Positions 58,694 through 64,000 of a DNA stretch of 64,000 nt are shown here, one piece after another (positions within the stretch are counted from its first letter, which is position 1; each line of letters starts with the position of its first letter). The stretch spans positions 29,948,203 to 30,012,202 of the forward strand of contig JACMZG010001913.1 in assembly GCA_018340805.1 (NCBI GenBank). Direction: 5' to 3'. The DNA comes from Microvelia longipes (Eukaryota > Arthropoda > Insecta > Hemiptera > Veliidae). Made by a program: the position numbers and the translations under genes. Below the pieces are notes generated by a model. The model worked only from the letters and a program-made list of their open reading frames with translations. It had not been told where the DNA came from and made no database searches.

Positions 58694-59518
58694 TGGGTGA
58701 TAAACAAAAAACTAATAATGTAGAAGACATTATAAAAAATATTGAGGCTGATTTGGCTGCATCAAATGAAAGAATGATGAAAAGATTTGATCTTTTAGTG
58801 CAGAAAATTAGCCTTAAAGAGGAACTAAAATAATAGATTAAAACATTTGGAAATTGAAGATCGGAAGCAAAATATTACATTTGTAGGTATACAAAAAGTA
58901 TTAAATGTTAAAGAAAGAGATCATGCCTTGATCAAATTTATAAATAAATAATGGGGGTTGACTGCCAATCCTATGCCGTTGACTACATTATTGATTTCAA
59001 CAAGAATAAAGAAAGTAAAACAACTATTTGATTTGTTGCTTCCTCAACTTCTTTCGAGAAGTTGACAAATGATTTATAATTTTATAAATAAATTATTTAT
59101 AAATAATTTTTTTAATTTCTCAAAAGAAATTAAGAAATTATTCTATTTTCTACTAGAAAAAGACTCAAAATAATGATGTTTACAATGAGGAAACTAAAAG
59201 AATTAAAAAAAATGTATCCCGATAATTTTTAAAGAAAGATAGAAAGGCAACCATGCAATTATTAAGTTAGATAAGTTATTTATAAATTGAATGCTTTGGC
59301 AGAATGTAAACTCTGATGACGACTCTTCAGAATCAAACTCAAAGGATGATAGTGATCAATTGGGAAACGATTCTGAGTCTGCAGAAAAGAGTTCTTCTGA
59401 TGAAGACACAAAAGAAAATTCCAGTGATTTACAGCAAAACATCAGCGTCAAAGCTACACGTAAAAAAGGTAACCATTCTAAAAAAAAATATAATAAGAAT
59501 TTCAAATTATAGTATATT
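58694..59518 (+). pseudogene. Coiled-coil ORF1 remnant of a non-LTR element
   Basis: Starts ATG with MGDKQKTNNVEDIIKNIEAD, then a heptad-like stretch (DLAASNERMMKRFDLLVQKI). In shifted frames it continues with LKHLEIEDRKQNITFVGIQ, which matches the junction between coiled coil and RNA-binding domain in ORF1 proteins of L1/CR1-like elements. Later frames carry a Ser/Asp/Glu-rich block (59305-59430) and a Lys-rich end. Several stops and frameshifts. Confidence 0.55.
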
Positions 59519-59659
59519 CTATTAACAGTTTCAATTCGTTAATAATAGTCCTCAATGTTTTACCCAGCTTAACATTTTTATCAAAATGAAGAGACTGATA
59601 TGTCAGCTGAGAGTAACAGGGAAGTCATACAAAGGATAGTATTGAAATAGCAATCTCAT

Positions 59660-59875
59660 ATGCTCAGCCTTCCAAATAATTGTCAAGAACCCAAAGACCT
59701 AGTACATGTTATAGTGCGCTGCCCCATTTATTTCAACCACACATCTCATTGGCAACTAGCTATTAATAATAGATCACTGTTTTCCCAAAACTCTCCATAC
59801 TTTATTAATCAGCTTTTAACCATTTTTAATCCAACTAATTCTTTCCTTGCTTTCAATCAAGCAAGGAATCTATAA
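59660..59875 (+). pseudogene. C-terminal zinc-finger remnant of non-LTR ORF2
   Basis: Encodes NNCQEPKDLVHVIVRCPIYF, the C...E/D-L-x-H-x4-C-P pattern found at the end of many non-LTR ORF2 proteins. The first Cys of the finger is lost or out of frame. Confidence 0.5.
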
Positions 59876-60253
59876 CTCTTTCCATCATCTGTTTCTCTTA
59901 AGAGCCTTTTGTCTCAATGAATAACAGTTTTGTCTCAACAACCTTGTATGTCTTTTATCTCATTTCTAATCCATCATTTATTAACAATAGTTTTTTGTAA
60001 TTACTTATTATTAAAATAATATATACATCTAGTCATAAGGTGCTAAATAGCATATAAGCTTTAGTTTCAATAAATTGAATCCAAAATTAAAGAAAAATAA
60101 AAAGAAGAATAAAAGAACTATAAACATAAGAACACAAAAAATAAGCAATAATAGGACATTGATTATAATAAACTCTTGATAATGAAATTTATTATTTAAT
60201 AAATAATATTATCCCAAGTAAAATTATTTATATTTACATGTAAATAATTTATA
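59876..60253. other. Junction between decayed non-LTR tail and BEL LTR
   Basis: Non-coding AT-rich sequence; the first 200 bp are probably the 3' UTR of the decayed non-LTR element. Nothing else seen. Confidence 0.4.
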
Positions 60254-61383
60254 TGTAAGCAGACGGGGTGTCGATACTACTTCACTGACGGCAAACTTAC
60301 GATTCGAAATAAATACCGGCTCTGTCAGCACCCAGCTGGGATAAGGAGTCGAACACAATAAAATTAAAAGATTTGGTTACACATAATATTAATAAAAATA
60401 AATAAATATACAAGTCAATAAATAATTGAATAGTTTTCATAAAAAATAAGAACTGAAAATAGTTATGAACTAAGTTAGGTAAAATATTAAATATTTAGGG
60501 TTACGTCCTTTGCTGTTGCTTAATGGCGTGATGATGGCCATACAGATGAGTTCAGATGGCAGTATTCCAATCTTGAAGTAGAAGAGAAGAAGCGAAGGTA
60601 CTTACAGGTTGCGAGGTTTAGAGAAGATTGTTATGAGTTGTAGAAGTTAGTTAAGAGCTGGTAATGTATGTTAGATAAGCTCATTCCTCAAGTAGAGAGG
60701 CTATTAACTTCACTCCAAAATTGTTCACACGACCGCGAACGCGCCGAATCTGAAGCCGGGCAACGGAACGGAAGGAAAACAGTAAAGTTTAGATCTAGTA
60801 GCTGCGCACTTAGCAAGATCAGGTTGAATACCGGACAAATTCGAATAAGATAAAGTTAGTATTATTATGTATAAACTCGAACAGGAAAGTTATTTAAATC
60901 ACACTTGAACACCACGGAGTTATTCGGTAAAGTGGTAGATCGACGTGCTCTGAACAAGCCTTGGTCCGGGACTGAGTGTAAATCAGACCCCAGAGAATGG
61001 AGATAAATATGATGAAATGATGGAAGAAGGGTGGTGTGATTTAAGCAGAAATCTAAAAATGGAGTTGGTGTTGAAAGATAATTGTTAGATTAAAGATGTC
61101 TGTAAAAAGGTTGTTAGATCCTCGGAGGAGTGAGGTAAAAGTTGCAGAATCTATTGTTAGCGGATTAGGACTCCCAAGACTTGGAGGAAGAAGGGCTTAC
61201 CCTTAAGTAGATAATGGATATGAGTGAGATATGAGTAAGATAGAAATGTTCCAGGTATATATAAATAGATATAAAAGGTTATAGGATATGCATTAAAAAG
61301 TTAGTAACCAAATTCAAATAAAAATTACAAAGTAAAAATTAAAAATACTTTAAAATGTAAAGAAAAATGTTCATTCCTAAACA
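60254..61383 (-). repeat. BEL/Pao 3' LTR (inferred)
   Basis: On the element strand it begins TGTTTAGGAATGAAC directly after the typical BEL end TTTTTGGTGGGCGAA and ends GTCTGCTTACA. 1130 bp; more GC-rich than the flank, with AATAAA-type signals. The borders are inferred from TG...CA ends because the partner LTR is outside the window. Confidence 0.65.
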
Positions 61384-61439
61384 TTCGCCCACCAAAAAGG
61401 GCTAAGGCCTTTTTAAGGTTCAGGAAGAACTAAAATTAA

Positions 61440-62900
61440 ATTTACAGGTAATACTTAAAACTAAAATGTGGCATCAGAGCTTACAATAGACAGTAAAGAA
61501 ACTAATTTCACGACGGGCCGCTTGTAGACTCCTTTGGCCGTTTTGATTGTAGCTACCCTAACTACTCCATCTGTGCCAGGATGCACATCAATGACTCGAG
61601 CAATTGGCCACGAGCAAGGAGGAACGTGATCTTCGATGAGAAGAAACTGCGTCGTCTATGCATAAATTGGGCTTCCTTGGTCCATTTATTTCTCTTCTGG
61701 AGAGTCTGAAGATTCTAAGCGCCAACGGTTCCAGAACTTCTGTGTACTCTGCTTGACCAGCTCATCTAGAGAGTCTATTTTCTGGAAGATGTTCGAGTTC
61801 TGTTCAGGTAAGATGTTAGAGTTGCCCGATGAGGAGTGACCTGGAGTTAGAGGTTGAGGATCGTTGGGATCAGTAGATATAAGGGTCAGAGGTCTTGAAT
61901 TGAGATAGCTTCAATTCTAATGAAAAGAGTCTCTAACTCTTCTTTAGAGAGCACATTTTCACAATAACTTCTTTGTTAAGGTCTTAACAGACTTGATACC
62001 AGCCTCCATATCCCACCGAAATGTGTGAATAAGGAGGATTAATTTCATGAGATACCCTTCGAAGACGTATAATAAGTCAATTCGTCCCTGGTTTTACTGG
62101 TGAGAAGCCAGCGCCGTACTTCTTTTAAGTAGTTAGCTGCTCTTACAAAATTAGTACCACAGTCTGATACTATTATTGCTGGCATCCCTCTTCTAGAAAT
62201 GAAACGTTCTATAGCGTTAAGAACATCTCGGTAGATAAAGATGAACGAGTTCTAAATGAAGGCTTTGGTTGATAAACAAACGAAAAGGCAAAGATATGCC
62301 TTGGTAATAACAGATCTTCGTAGAGTTGACTCCTTACACTGAATGACCACGAAGTCCACTCCAACATGGTAAAAGGCACGCCTTTCAGAGAATCTAACTT
62401 TAGGTAAGTCAGACATCACTGGAGGTTGAGGGTTACAGCGCCATTTAAAACAGATTTAGCATTTGTATGTTCGCTCTTTAACCAGCTTACGGCAAAAGGG
62501 AATCCAGTAAGAATTTGAATGATAGATTGTAAAGTAGTAGGACCCACGTGTAAACATTGGACATGAAAGTAGTCGATAATAAGTTTTGTAAGGTGAGTGT
62601 TTTAGGTAGAAGAATAGGTGTTTACTAGTGGCACTCAAGTTGCTGTTTTCTAAGCGGCCACCAAAACAAAGTACATTATTGGGTCCATAATGGGTTCAGA
62701 TGTTTTAGGTCTTGATAGGTGTTACCTTTAGGTGAAGATAAGAAAAGATCGGGCCACTGTTGTTTCTGTACAAGTTGAATACATCTGAGGTTAGCATCGT
62801 GAAACTCAGAAGGAGTTAAAAAAACTAGAGTCCGTTTATCTCGCGGAAGCTTAGTGTTGCGGGCAACCTTAAGATGTATGCAACAAGACGAATAAGTTCC
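61440..62900 (-). pseudogene. BEL/Pao integrase remnant
   Basis: Broken pieces in order: LPRDKRTLVFLTPSE (near 62850), HVGVDFVVIQ with the first catalytic Asp (about 62350), AIIVSDCGTNFVRAANYLK with the second Asp (about 62150; the usual Asn of SDNGTNF is Cys), HFGGIW before the Glu (about 62025), then DELVKQSTQKFWNRWRL (about 61730). Many stops and shifts. Confidence 0.8.
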
Positions 62901-62927
62901 ATGTAAGATTATAATGTTCCATCCATG

Positions 62928-63485
62928 TTAAGTCAGGTTGTTAGATAGGAGACATAAAACTGGTTCTTTCTTAAGTTCTGGAAGTTCGTCACGATTAGGT
63001 AAGATGACTGAAGATTTCGGCCAAGAAGATTGAGGTAAGGTTAAAAAGGCAGGTCCGTTCCACCAAAGTTGGTTTTGGAAAAGGTCTTTAGGTTGTAAAC
63101 CTTTAGATACCATATCCGCAGGATTAAACTGGATCGAACATGTCTCCAGACAGCAATATCTGTTAAAGTAAGAATTTCTGATGTCCTATTGGCCACAAAC
63201 GTTTTAGATTGTTAGTACTAATGATAGCCAAGATAGGACTACTGTAGAATCAGTGAAAAGTATTATTTCCGAGATACTTAGCTTGTTAGTTAGCTTCTTG
63301 ACTGAATCTACTAGACGTGAGAGCACTAATGCTCCACATAGTTCAATGCGTGGCACGTTATTGTTTTGATTGGTGCAGCTTTGATTTAGCCTTGATGATG
63401 TTGACGTATATAGAATCTTCACGTACCAAACGCAAGTATAAAACAGCTCCATAGCCTCGTTGTGATCCATCACAGAACCCAACAA
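62928..63485 (-). pseudogene. BEL/Pao RNase H and following linker
   Basis: 63204-63485 encodes VPRIELCGALVLSRLVDSV and ILFTDSTVVLSWL, the RNase H-like block of BEL elements. Further down, KTFVANRTSEILTLT and NPAD.VSKGLQPKDL (about 63090-63215, crossing a frameshift) and LWWNGPAFLTLPQSSWP lead to the integrase. Confidence 0.85.
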
Positions 63486-64000
63486 GTTGAGCAGAGTAGG
63501 TAGAAGTAGTTAGAATGTATCTAGGAATAGAAACTTGAGATAAAGATGGAAGTTGTGAGATAAACACCGCCCACCGTGACAAAATCGGCTCAGGAACAGT
63601 ATCATCCCAATCAAGGTTAGCTAGCCAAGTCTCTTGGAAAATGCATTTTGCCATAAAAATTACGGGTGATAGATATCCAAGCGGATCATAGAGTCGCGCT
63701 ATGGTTGACAAGATAGATCGTTTAGTGTAGACTATGTTTTTATCCAAGTTGACAGAATAAGAAAATGCATCTTTCACAGGATCAAACTGGAGACCTAGTA
63801 TTTAACTCGACCATCAGATTCTTCAGAGAAAGATATAGTTTGTTGATCAGAAGAGTTTGGATCTAGTAGAGCCGGATGATTACTAGTCACTTACTAAGTT
63901 CAAAACCTCCTTTAGCAAGTAGATCAATTAACTGTTGTTTAAGAGCAAGAGCATCTTGGATATTATTTGCCCCTGTCGCAATATCATCTGTGTATGTTCC
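63358..64000 (-). pseudogene. BEL/Pao reverse transcriptase, C-terminal part
   Basis: The right edge begins with TYTDDIATGA, the YVDD catalytic box (here YTDD), followed by DALALKQQLIDLLAKGGFEL. A stop or frameshift occurs near 63890. The continuing frame (139 codons, 63358-63777) holds TKRSILSTIARLYDPLGYLS and ETWLANLDWDD, the hallmark block of Pao-type polyproteins, then VGFCDGSQRGYGAVLYLR, the start of RNase H. Confidence 0.9.

Larger units (their letters stand above)
58694..60085 (+). mobile_element. Decayed non-LTR retrotransposon with internal deletion
   Basis: It contains an ORF1 remnant (58694-59518), then only the C-terminal finger of ORF2 (59660-59875) and a 3' tail running to about CAATAAATTGAATCC (60085). 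All of endonuclease and reverse transcriptase is missing. Limits are approximate; no duplication was found. Confidence 0.55.
60254..64000 (-). mobile_element. BEL/Pao LTR retrotransposon, 3' half, decayed
   Basis: Read on the minus strand from the right edge: end of reverse transcriptase, RNase H, integrase and a 3' LTR. The 5' LTR, gag, protease and most of the reverse transcriptase lie beyond the window. Stops and frameshifts occur throughout. Confidence 0.85.

Noticed and set aside
1..64000. CRISPR array, prokaryotic operon or viral genome
   Set aside because: The direct repeats are minisatellites without unique spacers of constant length, coding sequence is spliced or retrotransposon-derived, and no bacterial-type gene clusters are present.

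Overview
The window is AT-rich eukaryotic DNA with the look of an arthropod, most likely insect, genome: spliced exons with GT-AG borders, long introns, TA and CA microsatellites, MITEs and SINEs, and Copia, Gypsy, BEL/Pao and non-LTR retrotransposons. I cannot name the species. There are no operons and no convincing prokaryotic genes.

Only one cellular gene is convincing: a plus-strand cytochrome b561 (six-helix, di-heme, ascorbate-dependent transmembrane electron transfer). Three common exons (7145-7371, 16123-16325, 16972-17141) are followed by a choice of two terminal exons. Exon 4a (19235-19391) has its own stop. Exon 4b (32571-32714) is followed by a tiny coding end in exon 5 (35680-35686). 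Both fit the same splice phase, and each encodes its own version of helix 6 and the C-terminal tail. The N-terminal coding exon is not visible; it is left of the window or in a short unrecognised exon.

The left part (1-5400) holds a 67-bp minisatellite, an 817-bp inverted repeat around a 1.5-kb core with a SINE inserted in it, and a 173-bp tandem duplication. The introns and spacers (5400-44400) carry microsatellites, at least two TIR (MITE-like) families, a 5S rRNA-derived fragment, a tRNA-type SINE fragment and other dispersed repeats. Most of the AT-rich DNA between 19.5 and 44 kb holds nothing I can identify.

The right part (44.4-58.1 kb) is a three-level nest of retrotransposons. A Copia element (44596-57929, plus strand, TSD AAAAA) has been split inside its primer-binding site by a Gypsy element (44722-54870, minus strand, identical 128-bp LTRs, TSD GTTAT). 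The Gypsy integrase 3' region was in turn split by an I/R1-type non-LTR element with RNase H (45311-50790, minus strand). That insertion is flanked by direct copies of about 355 bp of Gypsy sequence, an extremely long target-site duplication. To the right are a decayed second non-LTR element (about 58694-60085) and the 3' half of a decayed BEL/Pao element with one 1130-bp LTR (60254 to the window end).
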